A DNA stretch of 64,000 bases from Actinomadura alba. GTDB taxonomy: Bacteria > Actinomycetota > Actinomycetes > Streptosporangiales > Streptosporangiaceae. Where the stretch lies: positions 1 through 64,000 of the forward strand of contig NZ_JABVEC010000020.1 of assembly GCF_014323705.1 (NCBI RefSeq), in the 5' to 3' direction. Position numbers and translations under genes: made by a program. The notes beneath the pieces were generated by a model that worked only from the letters and a program-made list of their open reading frames with translations, was not told where the DNA came from and searched no databases. Below, piece after piece: positions 24,959 to 33,650 of this stretch. How positions within the stretch are numbered: position 1 is the stretch's first letter; each line of letters begins with the position of its first letter.

Positions 24959-27076
24959 ATGTCATCGTTGCCAGCCTCCCTACCAGCCCGCGTGTGCGCC
25001 ACTCTCGCCGCCACGCTGGCCCTCATGTCGATGCCGTCCATTGCCTCCGCGTCTGCCGAACCGTCCGTCGCGTCCGCGCCGACCGGGGCCGACACCCAGT
25101 GTGAAGCGAACGTGCCGGACGCCGGCGGGTTCACCCCGGTGCTCGGCATCGACCTGCCGGCCAGCGCAAACTGGCTGAACCAGACGCCCCAGTACAGCTT
25201 CGACCGGACCGCCGATCTGACCACCGGCTTCGACCGGGTCGGCTACTGCCTGGAACTCGACGGACCCAATGGCCCGCAGTGGGTGTGGACGTCAATGGAG
25301 GCGTTCACCACCGACACGCACCGACTCGGGTTGCCGACGATGTCCGGCCAGATCACCCGGCAACGGGTCGACGACCTGGACGTCCGCACGAACGTTCCCG
25401 GCGTCACCACAGGCACCGGGCAGACCGGCTATCTGGAGATGTGGCCGAACCGGTACGCGAGCGGTGCCAGCACCCAGGTCGCGAACGCCTCCTCTCAGAC
25501 GTACGACGCCGACGACAGCGTGAACGGCGGTACCCTCGGGCACGGCTCGTTCCAGGTGCACCAGATCGGCCCCACCCGGACGTCCGCCCTGACCCCGAAG
25601 ACGGTGTTCGCGGTCAACGGCTTCACCCAGTCCCCGCCGTTGTCGATGGGCATCGGCACGAACGCAAGCGGCCAGCCCGACTGGACCTTCGCGAACAACG
25701 CGAACAACCACACCACACGTCGGCTGACGGTCTACGCCCGCCCCGACCTGGTCAGCCTGACCGCCGCGCCAAAAGACCGGGAGCTCTATCCGCGGGACGC
25801 GGCTGGTGGCGCCTCGGTCCCGGTCAGTGGCCGGGTGACCGACAACCGGGTGAAGGTGGTGCAGCTGTGGGTCTCCACCGGCGGTAGGAGCAGGGTCCAC
25901 GCGGCACCGGTGCGCAACGGCGCCTTCACCCTCGCACCGCGCATCACCGCCGGCCTGCACGCGTACGACCTGCGACTGCGGGCGGTCGGGGCAGGCGTCG
26001 ACCGGGAGGTCGCACACTGGACCGACATCGTCTCCGGCGACGCCTACGTCATCCAGGGGCAGTCGAACGCTCAGGCCGCGCGGTACGTCGGCGACTCGGC
26101 CGGCGAGGAGTCGCCCTACCTGCGCAGCTTCGGCTCGTCGACCACTGACGCGACATTGTCCGGCGCGGACCGGGTCTGGCACTACGCCACAGGCGACGTC
26201 ACCTACCAATCCGGCTCTGCCGGGCAGTGGGCGATCCGGATGGGCCGCAAGATGGTCGACACCTACAAGGTCCCGGTCGCGCTGATCAACGGAGCGCACG
26301 GCGGCCAGCCGATCGCCTTCTTCCAACGCAATGACGGCGATCCCGACGCCATCGCCACCAACTATGGCCGGCTCCGGCAGCGGCTCACCGCGGCCGGGAT
26401 CCTCGGCGACATCCGCGGCGTGCTCTTCTATCAGGGCGAGTCCGACAACGACAACGCCGCGGTGCACGTGGCCGGCTTCACCTCGCTACTCGAGGACTGG
26501 CGGTCCGACTTCGGCGCGAACATCCCCGGCGGCAGCAAGTACTACACCTACCAGGTCCGTACCTCCCCCTGCGGCAACAGCACCACGATCAACCTCCGCG
26601 ACGCACAACGCCGGATGGGCGACACCCTCGGCGTCACCGTGCTGTCCACGAACGGACTGTCCGGCCACGACGGCTGCCACTACGCATGGGTCGACGGGTA
26701 CCGGGAGATGGGCGACCACACCTTCGCCGTCGTCGCCCGTGACCTCTACGGAGGCCCGTCCGCCGGCGTCGCACCGCCGAACCCGCAGTCCGCGGCGTTC
26801 AGCAACGCCGATCACAGCCAGGTCACCGTGCAACTGCGCTCCACCGACCCGCTGACCGTCGACCCCGGCAGCGAGGCGGACTTCCAGATCGACGGCAGCA
26901 CCGTCAAAGTGACCTCCGTAGCCTATGAGGCGGGCGGCAAGCTGGTGCTCACCTTGTCCGGTCCCGCCACCGGCGCGACCGGCGTCAGCTATCTGGCACA
27001 TCTGCGCAGCGGCCCGTGGATCACCAACGCCGTCGGTGCCGGACTGCTCGCCTTCACCGGCATCCGGCTCGACTGA
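24959..27076 (+). CDS. Secreted sialate O-acetylesterase-like SGNH hydrolase
   Basis: The 705-residue protein has a Sec signal peptide (cleavage after SASA region, about residue 30). A beta-rich N-terminal domain of about 280 residues precedes a small Ig-like part. The esterase domain has IQGQSNAQ with nucleophile Ser369, FYQGESDNDN as second block and DGCHYAWVDGY with the Asp-x-x-His pair. These blocks define the DUF303/SASA carbohydrate esterases, which remove acetyl groups from sugars. A beta-rich tail ends the protein. GGGAGCC upstream supports the ATG. It stands alone, closed by a strong hairpin. Confidence 0.85.
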   Translation: MSSLPASLPARVCATLAATLALMSMPSIASASAEPSVASAPTGADTQCEANVPDAGGFTPVLGIDLPASANWLNQTPQYSFDRTADLTTGFDRVGYCLELDGPNGPQWVWTSMEAFTTDTHRLGLPTMSGQITRQRVDDLDVRTNVPGVTTGTGQTGYLEMWPNRYASGASTQVANASSQTYDADDSVNGGTLGHGSFQVHQIGPTRTSALTPKTVFAVNGFTQSPPLSMGIGTNASGQPDWTFANNANNHTTRRLTVYARPDLVSLTAAPKDRELYPRDAAGGASVPVSGRVTDNRVKVVQLWVSTGGRSRVHAAPVRNGAFTLAPRITAGLHAYDLRLRAVGAGVDREVAHWTDIVSGDAYVIQGQSNAQAARYVGDSAGEESPYLRSFGSSTTDATLSGADRVWHYATGDVTYQSGSAGQWAIRMGRKMVDTYKVPVALINGAHGGQPIAFFQRNDGDPDAIATNYGRLRQRLTAAGILGDIRGVLFYQGESDNDNAAVHVAGFTSLLEDWRSDFGANIPGGSKYYTYQVRTSPCGNSTTINLRDAQRRMGDTLGVTVLSTNGLSGHDGCHYAWVDGYREMGDHTFAVVARDLYGGPSAGVAPPNPQSAAFSNADHSQVTVQLRSTDPLTVDPGSEADFQIDGSTVKVTSVAYEAGGKLVLTLSGPATGATGVSYLAHLRSGPWITNAVGAGLLAFTGIRLD

Positions 27077-27085
27077 TCGCTCCAT

Positions 27086-27121
27086 CGGTGCGTCGGTGGC
27101 CGACCCGCCACCGACGCACCG
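27086..27121 (+). terminator. Perfect 15-bp hairpin after the esterase gene
   Basis: CGGTGCGTCGGTGGC (27086-27100) pairs exactly with 27107-27121 over the loop CGACCC. It begins 9 nt after the stop codon. A strong factor-independent terminator without a long U-run. Confidence 0.82.
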
Positions 27122-27271
27122 GTGTACCTGCCGCCTACAACTCCCCAGCGACCCAGGAGATCAGCCAGGCATCCCCCCGACGCGACAGCGCTGCGCACAC
27201 CACCGCCGCCACCATGGGCGCGCCGCGCTGGGCACGTCGCGTGACCGCCGTTTTGTCGCTCACGATGCTCC

Positions 27272-27463
27272 TCAGGCGAAGTCGTACTCCCAGTCCAGCT
27301 CCCAGACAAGGGTGACGCCGTCGCCGTCGAGTGCAGTGACGATGCGGCCGTTCTCGCTGATCCCGATGCCCCAGGCCTCCTCCGCCTGCCTGCCCAGCAC
27401 GCGAAGGCGGGCGCCGGTATCGAGGTCCCACACCCGGATCTTCTGGTGGAAGACCGATTTCAC
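27272..27463 (-). pseudogene. C-terminal WD40-repeat fragment
   Basis: The frame reads IRVWDLDTGARLRVLG and then ISENGRIVTALDGDGVTLVW, which are one and a half WD40 blades, ending in WELDWEYDFA. The start MKSVFHQK has no ribosome site and the rest of a propeller is absent. The intact parent would be a large WD40 or kinase-WD40 protein. A remnant. Confidence 0.6.
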
Positions 27464-27489
27464 CGATCAGCGCGATGAACGCGGCTCAC

Positions 27490-28017
27490 CTATAGACGGC
27501 TCTGAAGGAGCTTGCCCAGTCGAATCGCGGTCTCCTGGCGATCGTCCGAGCTTGCGGTTCTCACCTTGATCCCGCAGAAGTCGCCACTACGGCAGGGGAA
27601 CCACAGCTCGCCGTGGTTGGCGGAGTAGGTGGCGCCGTCGGCCAATCCGCTCACCGGCTCCCCGATCTCGGCTACGGACTCGTACTGGTCCTTGGGCAGT
27701 ACGGAGGCGAAGATCGCCTCGGTGAAGCCCTCGGGTGCGCCCTCCTTGGCGGAGGTCGCCGTCCAGACGCATCCGCCGAATGTGTAGTCGTGCTTGCCGC
27801 CGTCATTCGGGCCGATGGCCTCAGCGACCTCCTCCTTGGTGAGGCGCTTGCAACTCTCGCTGTCTTCGGGGCCTTCCGCACCGGCGCCTCCCGCACTGGG
27901 AACACCTCCCTTACCGGGAAGACTCACCGAACCGGAATCACCGCCTCCACACGCCACGACCAATGCCAGAGCACTGCCGAGAATCGCGGCGTGTGCCATC
28001 TTGCTGAAGAGCTTCAC
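27490..28017 (-). CDS. DUF3558-like lipoprotein
   Basis: The 175-residue protein starts at GTG 28017 (MKLFSKMAHAAILGSALALV) and has a lipobox ending at Cys23. A Gly/Ser-rich linker follows, then a domain with CKRLTKEEVAEAIG and GGCVWTATS. Paired cysteines and this order match DUF3558 lipoproteins of actinomycetes, whose role is unknown. It diverges from the LuxR-type gene at 28221. It is probably anchored on the outer face of the membrane. Confidence 0.78.
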   Translation of the reverse strand: MKLFSKMAHAAILGSALALVVACGGGDSGSVSLPGKGGVPSAGGAGAEGPEDSESCKRLTKEEVAEAIGPNDGGKHDYTFGGCVWTATSAKEGAPEGFTEAIFASVLPKDQYESVAEIGEPVSGLADGATYSANHGELWFPCRSGDFCGIKVRTASSDDRQETAIRLGKLLQSRL

Positions 28018-28207
28018 GAGTCGTCCCTTCGTACGTGCGCCTATGTGGGTGTGACGGCGGGGGACTGGACCGGGTTCGTCCCGCGGGTCCACTCGGACAG
28101 CAAGGACTTCAGCACGATCGGGACGTCGCGGTCACGAGTAGTCGACTACCTGTCGTAGGCGGACGGGCGGCCTCGTCCCCAGATGGAAGCTCCCATGTGC
28201 TGGTGTG

Positions 28208-28220
28208 TACGATCCCGGGC
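28208..28220 (+). promoter_or_regulatory. -10 box TACGAT supporting a leaderless start for the LAL regulator
   Basis: TACGAT (28208-28213) is followed by 7 nt and then GTG at 28221. No Shine-Dalgarno sequence precedes this GTG, and the protein starts directly with the conserved PLTGR motif, which agrees with this start. Confidence 0.45.
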
Positions 28221-30836
28221 GTGGGCCGGGTTTGGCCGTTGACCGGCCGCGTCGAGGAACTACGCCTCATCGACCAGGCGACGTGGCAGGGCGGCGGGCC
28301 GAAAGGCGTGGTGCTGGCGGGGGCGTCCGGGGTCGGCAAGACCCGGTTGGCTCAGGAGATTCTGGCCAGAGCAGGCCGGCGAGGCATGGCGACCCGATGG
28401 GTGGCCGCGACGACCTCGGCGCGAGGCCTGCCGCTCGGAGCGTTCGCGGGGCTGCTCGGAACCGTCGGTGATGACCCGGCCCGGCTCCTGCGCCAGGGCA
28501 TCGACTCGCTGCTCGCGGGCACGGGTCGCGCCGGCGTCATGGTGGGCGTGGACGACGCGCACCTCCTTGACGAGGTGTCCGCATTGCTGGTGCACCAGTT
28601 GGTGCTGCACAAGGCGGTCACCATGATCGTCACCATGCGCACCCGCGAGCCGGCGCCAGATGCGGTGAGCGCGTTGTGGAAGGACGGACACCTGACACGG
28701 CTGGAGGTCCAGCCGCTCTCGGTGCCGGAGACCGGGGCGCTGCTCGAGGCTGTGTTGGACGGGCCGGTGGACAGCGCCAGCATCGTGCGCATGTCCGCAC
28801 TGACCAGGGGAAACGCACTTTACCTGCGGCATCTGGTCGACGGGGAACTGGAATCGGGCCGGCTCCATTCGGTGGGCGGAGTGTGGCGCTGGCCGGGCGG
28901 TGTCACGGTCTCGCCGGGGTTGACGGAACTGGTCGAGGCCCGGATGGGCCGGCTGTCCGAGCAGGTGCGCAACGTGGTGGACGTGCTCGCCCTCGGCGAG
29001 CCGCTGGGTGCCGGCCTCTTGACCGAACTCACGGATGCCGCCGCGGTGGAGGAGGCCGAAGCACGCGGATTGGTGAGCGTGGAGCGGGACGGCCCGGCGC
29101 TGCGGGCCCGGCTGACCCATCCACTGTACGGCGAGGTACGGCGCGCGGGCATGGGCATGCTGCGGGCCCGCCGGCTGCGGGGCCACATCGCGACCGCCTT
29201 GGCGAACACCGGCGGTGGAGACGCCGACGACACGTTGCGTCGCGCCGTACTCAGCCTGGACTCCGATCTCGAACCCGACCCGGTACTGCTCACCGAGGCC
29301 GCCGGACGCGCCGTCCAGCTCTGTGACCTGTATCTGGCCGAGCGGATCGGGCGGGCCGCGGTCGCCGCGGGCGGTGGTTTCCAAGCCCAGATGACGGTCG
29401 TGTCGGCCGTCGGCGGGTTGGGCCGCCACCCGGACATCAAGGCCGAGATGGCCGCACTCACCGCACTGGCCAGCAACGCGGCCGAGCTGGTCAGGGCCAC
29501 GGTGAACCAGGTGCTCCATCTGGCGCTGCTGGCCGGCCGGCCGGACGAGGCGGAAGCCGTTCTGGAGACCGCCGAGAAGCGGGTCAGCGCGGACGCCGAC
29601 CGGGTGCACCTCACTGCGGTGCGGGCCTACCTGGAATCATGCCTGGGCCGGCCGGAGCGTGCCGTACAGGCTGCCGCCACGGCACTGGCCGAGCCGGAAC
29701 TCCCCGACGAGTCCGTGGTGCTCGCGAGCTGCGGGATGGTGGCCGCGTTCGCCACCCTGGGCCGCGTCGACGAACTCAACCAGGCTGCCGCTCGCGGCCA
29801 CACGGCGGCTGCCCGATCGACCGAGCTCGCGTTCCTGCGTGTCCCCCTGGCCGGATGGCACATGCTCGGGCTGCGCCTGGCCGGCCACCTGTGCGAAGCG
29901 CTCACCGTCGCGCTCGAATGCCGCGAGGCATCCAACGGCCTGGCGTTCGGGACCGAACTCTCAAGTGCGGTGGTGGGAGACGCGGAACTCGCCCGGGGTC
30001 AGGTGAACGTCGCTCTGCGCCTCCTCCGCGAGGCCCGCGTCGGCATGGAAGGGCCCGGCAACGCCGGCGGCTTCCTGTACTTCTGCCTATTCTCGACCAC
30101 CCGAGCGCTCGCCGTTTCCGGTGACGTCGCGGGCGCCCGGCGGGCTCTGGCGGAGCTCTGGGACGCGTGGCATCCCGCGCTGCTGATCCTGGAACCGGAG
30201 ATGCTGTTGACTCGGGCATGGGTCGCCGCCGCCGAGGGCGTGGTGAGCGAGGCGGTCCGGCTCGCGCATGAGGCGGCGGAGGTGGCCGCCGCCCGTGGGC
30301 AGCTCGCACACGAGGTCCTGGCACTGCACACCGCCGTCTGTTTCGGCGACGGTTCGGTCGCCGGCCGGCTCGCCGACCTGGCCACCCGGGTGGCCGGTCC
30401 CCGGGCACCAGCCGCTGCGGCACAGGCCGCCGCACTGGCCGCCGACGACGGTGACGCCCTCCGGGCCGCCTCCATTCAGCTCGAGCAGATGGGCGACCTC
30501 CTGGCCGCCGCCGACGCCGCCGCGCAGGCGGCCGTAGCCCACACACGACGCGACCAGAAGACGGTGTCCACGGCGGCGAGCGCCCGCGCCCATCGGCTCG
30601 CCGAAGCATGCGACGGCGCCCGCACGCCGGCGTTGACAGCCGCGGCCCGGCCGCTGCCGCTCACCACGCGAGAGCGCGAGGTCGTCACGCTGGCCGCCCA
30701 CAGCCTGTCCAACCGAGAAATCGCCGACCGGCTGGTCGTCTCCGTACGAACCGTGGAAGGCCACCTCTACCGAGCCGGCGCCAAACTCGGGACCAGCAAC
30801 CGCGCCGAGCTCGCCGCTTTGATTCACCACGGCTGA
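28221..30836 (+). CDS. LAL-type LuxR-family transcriptional regulator
   Basis: The 871-residue protein opens with VWPLTGRVEELRLIDQA and Walker A GASGVGKT (34-41). Walker B is VMVGVDDAHLL. A long helical TPR-like middle section (about 370-790) follows, and a C-terminal LuxR helix-turn-helix (LTTREREVVTLAAHSLSNRE, then VRTVEGHLYRAGAKLG) ends the protein. Such ATP-dependent regulators activate secondary-metabolite or catabolic genes. No obvious target cluster is adjacent. A GTG at 28197 would add 8 residues. Confidence 0.9.
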   Translation: MGRVWPLTGRVEELRLIDQATWQGGGPKGVVLAGASGVGKTRLAQEILARAGRRGMATRWVAATTSARGLPLGAFAGLLGTVGDDPARLLRQGIDSLLAGTGRAGVMVGVDDAHLLDEVSALLVHQLVLHKAVTMIVTMRTREPAPDAVSALWKDGHLTRLEVQPLSVPETGALLEAVLDGPVDSASIVRMSALTRGNALYLRHLVDGELESGRLHSVGGVWRWPGGVTVSPGLTELVEARMGRLSEQVRNVVDVLALGEPLGAGLLTELTDAAAVEEAEARGLVSVERDGPALRARLTHPLYGEVRRAGMGMLRARRLRGHIATALANTGGGDADDTLRRAVLSLDSDLEPDPVLLTEAAGRAVQLCDLYLAERIGRAAVAAGGGFQAQMTVVSAVGGLGRHPDIKAEMAALTALASNAAELVRATVNQVLHLALLAGRPDEAEAVLETAEKRVSADADRVHLTAVRAYLESCLGRPERAVQAAATALAEPELPDESVVLASCGMVAAFATLGRVDELNQAAARGHTAAARSTELAFLRVPLAGWHMLGLRLAGHLCEALTVALECREASNGLAFGTELSSAVVGDAELARGQVNVALRLLREARVGMEGPGNAGGFLYFCLFSTTRALAVSGDVAGARRALAELWDAWHPALLILEPEMLLTRAWVAAAEGVVSEAVRLAHEAAEVAAARGQLAHEVLALHTAVCFGDGSVAGRLADLATRVAGPRAPAAAAQAAALAADDGDALRAASIQLEQMGDLLAAADAAAQAAVAHTRRDQKTVSTAASARAHRLAEACDGARTPALTAAARPLPLTTREREVVTLAAHSLSNREIADRLVVSVRTVEGHLYRAGAKLGTSNRAELAALIHHG

Positions 30837-30837
30837 C

Positions 30838-31187
30838 TACCGACGGCGGTCCTTCGTCCTTGCGCTCGGCCGAGAACGGACCAGCGATCAGGTAGCCGTT
30901 GAGACGCTGCGCCTGGTCGGTGGCGAGGGCGTTCATCGGAAACAGCAGGACCGCCTTGACGCCGACCTGGTCCTTAGCCCGCTCGCGGCGGCAGTGGTCG
31001 AGCACCGGGATCAGGAACGATTCCGTCTCACCGGAACCGGTCCCGGTCGTGATCAGCGTCGGCTGCGCGGCCGTACGGCGGGTGCTGAGCCGCTCGAACG
31101 CCTGCGCCTGGTGCCGGTAGGGCTTGAAGCCCGCAGGCGCCCAGTCGAGCCGCCGCCGCCAGCCCGGCTTTAACGCTGCGTGACGCT
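30838..31187 (-). pseudogene. N-terminal fragment of a DEAD/DEAH helicase with mutated Walker A
   Basis: The minus-strand frame reads FKPYRHQAQAFERL, then TLITTGTGSGETESFLIPVL, then VKAVLLFPMNALATDQAQRL. This is the first part of a YprA/DrmA-like superfamily-2 helicase (PMNALATDQ block is typical). The Walker A lysine is replaced by Glu: GSGET with GAG at 31027-31029 where AAG is expected. The frame loses homology near 30885, next to the end of the LAL gene, so most of the helicase is gone. Confidence 0.75.
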
Positions 31188-31198
31188 ATCATCACCCA
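31187..31198 (+). promoter_or_regulatory. -10 box TATCAT of a leaderless promoter for the NYN gene
   Basis: TATCAT (31187-31192) lies 6 nt before the ATG at 31199 and no ribosome site is present. A good -35 box is not visible. Confidence 0.5.
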
Positions 31199-31831
31199 AT
31201 GCTGGTCAACGTCTACGTCGACGGGTTCAACCTCTACTACGGCTGCCTCAAGGGCACGCCCTACAAGTGGCTGGACCTCGACGCGCTCTCCCGCCGACTC
31301 CTGCCCCGTGATCGGATCCATCGCATCCGCTACTTCACCGCGCAGATCGGCAGACGCCCCGACGACCCACAAAGGCACAACCGCCAGCAATACTATCTGC
31401 GCGCCCTTGCAACGATTCCTCACCTTGACCTCCACCTGGGGCGCTTCCAGGAGACGACGACCCGGATGCGCCTGGCCAACCCTCCTGCACAGGGTCCGTG
31501 CACGGTCAAAGTGATCAAAACGGAGGAAAAGGGATCCGATGTCAACCTGGCGACCTACTTGCTCGCCGACGCGTTCCGACGGAATTTCGAAACCGCTCTC
31601 GTGATCACCAACGACGCCGACCTGGCCGAGCCCATACGGCTCGTCTGCCACGAACTCGGCCTGCCGGTGGGAATCGCCAACCCGCACCCGCCATACAAAC
31701 GCAGCGTGGCGCTGGAACGGACGACACCGACGTTCTTCAAGCAGATCCGGCCAGGGGCGCTCCGCGACTGCCAGTTTCCCGACACGATGCGCGATCAGCA
31801 CGGTCAGGTAAGGCGCCCAGTGAAGTGGTGA
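31199..31831 (+). CDS. NYN (PIN-like) domain nuclease
   Basis: The 210-residue protein has the acidic residues of NYN/DUF88 ribonucleases: Asp8 in VYVDGFNLYYG, the KGSDVNLATYLLADA block and VITNDADLAEPIRLV. A basic C-terminus follows. NYN proteins cut RNA, and some act in defence or tRNA/rRNA turnover. It is flanked by a dead helicase on one side and a nuclease-domain remnant on the other, so it may be the last intact member of an old defence locus. A hairpin terminator follows. Confidence 0.85.
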   Translation: MLVNVYVDGFNLYYGCLKGTPYKWLDLDALSRRLLPRDRIHRIRYFTAQIGRRPDDPQRHNRQQYYLRALATIPHLDLHLGRFQETTTRMRLANPPAQGPCTVKVIKTEEKGSDVNLATYLLADAFRRNFETALVITNDADLAEPIRLVCHELGLPVGIANPHPPYKRSVALERTTPTFFKQIRPGALRDCQFPDTMRDQHGQVRRPVKW

Positions 31832-31841
31832 GAAAAACGCA

Positions 31842-31866
31842 AGGCCCCGTCCGCTGGACGGGGCCT
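31842..31866 (+). terminator. 11-bp hairpin terminator after the NYN gene
   Basis: AGGCCCCGTCC (31842-31852) pairs with GGACGGGGCCT (31856-31866) over the loop GCT, starting 11 nt after the stop codon. Confidence 0.8.
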
Positions 31867-32126
31867 GCTCCCACCAGCCTAGGCGAGTGGGGCGATGGCC
31901 CCCATTGAACTCCATCCGAACTGTACGCGTCAACTCACTCTGAGTATCCGCCCTGCGGCGAAACCGGCCAGCGCGCCGCAGCGAGTGACCACATGGCCGC
32001 CGGGCCCCCCGCCACGGCTGCATGAACGAGGACGCCGAAGCTGCCAGAGACGACGTATGCGGGGATGGGGCTCGCGACGCGACACAGCCACTCCAACCCC
32101 TCGGCGATCGGCCCACTCTCCCCGCC
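31867..32126. other. Stretch without a supported gene
   Basis: A minus-strand frame through 31935-32120 reads GLEWLCRVASPIPAYVVSGS, which could be a membrane-segment remnant, but no family, start or ribosome site is visible. It lies between the NYN terminator and the palindrome at 32127. Confidence 0.3.
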
Positions 32127-32180
32127 GTGATCTTGCAGTTGTTCGCGCTCGCAGGGGTACGCGAACAACTGCAAGATCAC
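32127..32180. repeat. 54-bp perfect palindromic element (21-bp arms, 12-nt loop)
   Basis: The arm 32127-32147 starts GTGATCTTGCAGTTGTTCGC; its exact reverse complement is 32160-32180. The right arm overlaps the stop codon of the nuclease-domain remnant on the minus strand. The arms are AT-richer than the surroundings. It may act as a terminator, but its perfection and length resemble a dispersed REP-like or miniature element. Only one copy is in this window. Confidence 0.75.
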
Positions 32181-32415
32181 ATCGGCTGCGGCGGCGCCGT
32201 GGCCGGGGCGGGTGGCTCAGGTGCATCGTCCTCGCCTGGATGGATGCCGAGCTCATCGAGCAGCGGCCAGAGGTTCGCCATCGCGGCTTCGGGGTCCCGG
32301 TAATACACGCTGCCGCGCACTCGCCAGAAACGCCAGCCCAGTCGTTCGAGGACGGTCTGCCTCCGGAGATCGTCCTCCCATTGCTCGGGGCCGTGGAAGC
32401 CGTCTCCGTCACTTG
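32177..32415 (-). pseudogene. C-terminal restriction-endonuclease-like (MTES_1575-type) domain remnant
   Basis: The frame reads SDGDGFHGPEQWEDDLRRQT, then LERLGWRFWRVRGSVYYRDP, and ends in a Pro/Ala tail and TGA. This Vsr/DUF559-like nuclease fold is normally the extreme C-terminus of a very large helicase (DUF4011 or AAA type). The helicase is absent. Just upstream, in another frame, EAGNARYVVDKLRALLAEAK ends at 32409 and may be the tail of a second broken gene. Confidence 0.65.
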
Positions 32416-32536
32416 GCCTCGGCGAGAAGAGCTCGCAGCTTGTCCACCACGTAGCGGGCGTTGCCGGCTTCGATCGCCGCGTCGAGAGAACGCGCGCTCG
32501 TTCGATCTGGACTTCGGCCTCGGCTTGATCGGCGCG

Positions 32537-33343
32537 TCAGGGTTTGCGGCCGGTTCCGGCGTAGTAGTAGGCGCTGCGCGGATCCTCGACGGTCCGGTCG
32601 GGATGCCAGGCCAGCAGCGGCACCACTCCGGGCTCGACGAGGTCGAGCCCGGAGAAGAAACGCTCGACCTCGGCCTGGCTGCGCGGGACCAGAGTGATCC
32701 CGGCCTGTGCCGCGGCCTCCACGGCGGCGGCGAGCTGCGCGGGAGCGAAGTCGGCCGTCGGATGGGTGATCGTCAGATAGCTCCCGGACGGCAGCGCGTC
32801 GAGCAGGGTGGACACCATCGCCTGCGGATCGTCGCTGTCTTGGAAGTACATCAGGATCGCCACCAACATCAGGGCCACGGGCTGCCCGAGATCGAGGGTC
32901 TGCCTGAGGGCCGGGTGAGAGAGCAGCGCCTCGGGCTCCCGCAGGTCGGCCATGACGAAGTCGGTCTTACCGGCCGGTTCACTCGCCATCAGCGCGCGTG
33001 CGTGGGTGAGCACGATCGGGTCGTTGTCGACGTAAAGCACACGTGTCTCCGGCGCGATCTGCTGAGTGACCTCATGCAGATTCGGCGAGGTCGGAATCCC
33101 CGTGCCGATGTCAATGAACTGCCGGATGCCCGCCTCCTTCACCAGATAGCGGGCGGCGCGCTCCATGAACGCGCGGTTCGCTCGGGCCATCTCCGGCAGG
33201 GTCGGGATCGCCCGCACCATCGCATCGCCCAGCGCTCGATCGGCGGCGAAGTTGTCCTTACCGCCCAACCAGTAGTCGTAGACCCGCGCTTCCTGCGGGA
33301 CGTTGATGTCGATCCCCGCGGCCGAGAAGTCCGGCGTCGTCAA
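32537..33343 (-). CDS. SAM-dependent methyltransferase, DUF574 family
   Basis: The 268-residue protein begins MTTPDFSAAGIDINVPQEAR and has VYDYWLGGKDNFAADR, both hallmarks of the actinomycete DUF574 group. The SAM site is FIDIGTGIPTSPNLHEV; YVDNDPIVLTHARAL follows. I chose the TTG at 33343 because GGAGGA lies 3-8 nt upstream and the start matches the family. Substrate unknown. Confidence 0.9.
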   Translation of the reverse strand: MTTPDFSAAGIDINVPQEARVYDYWLGGKDNFAADRALGDAMVRAIPTLPEMARANRAFMERAARYLVKEAGIRQFIDIGTGIPTSPNLHEVTQQIAPETRVLYVDNDPIVLTHARALMASEPAGKTDFVMADLREPEALLSHPALRQTLDLGQPVALMLVAILMYFQDSDDPQAMVSTLLDALPSGSYLTITHPTADFAPAQLAAAVEAAAQAGITLVPRSQAEVERFFSGLDLVEPGVVPLLAWHPDRTVEDPRSAYYYAGTGRKP

Positions 33344-33605
33344 CGGTCCTCCAGGAGAGGTCGATGGCCAAAACGATCACACCTTACGCCGATTCCCATC
33401 CCTTCATGCCCAGATGCGAAAGACGGCACGATCATCCGGTCGGACCCGGCGAAGCGGCAACACGTTTCCGCGGAAACGCCAGCCTGGTCATCCCGGCTCC
33501 ACCCGTACAGCCTGGTACTGGCAGTCCACAGGCTGAGGCGCGTACTGCCTGTCCTTCCACGATCCGGACCACCTGGAACTCCTCCCCCAGCCTGCCGAAG
33601 CTCGA
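33344..33605. other. Intergenic stretch without a supported gene
   Basis: An open plus-strand frame starts at 33364 behind GGAGAGG, but it runs into the antisense of the protease gene and shows no family features. I treat it as chance. Confidence 0.35.
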
Positions 33606-33639
33606 GGGCCCCACGGGATCAGGCGATCCCGCGGGGCCC
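33606..33639 (-). terminator. Hairpin terminator downstream of the S8 protease gene
   Basis: GGGCCCCACGGGATC (33606-33620) pairs with GATCCCGCGGGGCCC (33625-33639) over the loop AGGC with one A-C mismatch. It lies 12 nt beyond the protease stop on the minus strand. Confidence 0.78.
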
Positions 33640-33650
33640 GGGGTGCCCTC

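Noticed and set aside
24862..25104. Plus-strand frame overlapping the esterase signal peptide
   Set aside because: Out of frame with the esterase and without family support.
33364..33610. Plus-strand frame behind GGAGAGG, starting MAKTITPYADSHPF
   Set aside because: It continues into the antisense of the protease gene and has no recognisable features; the ribosome-like sequence may be chance.
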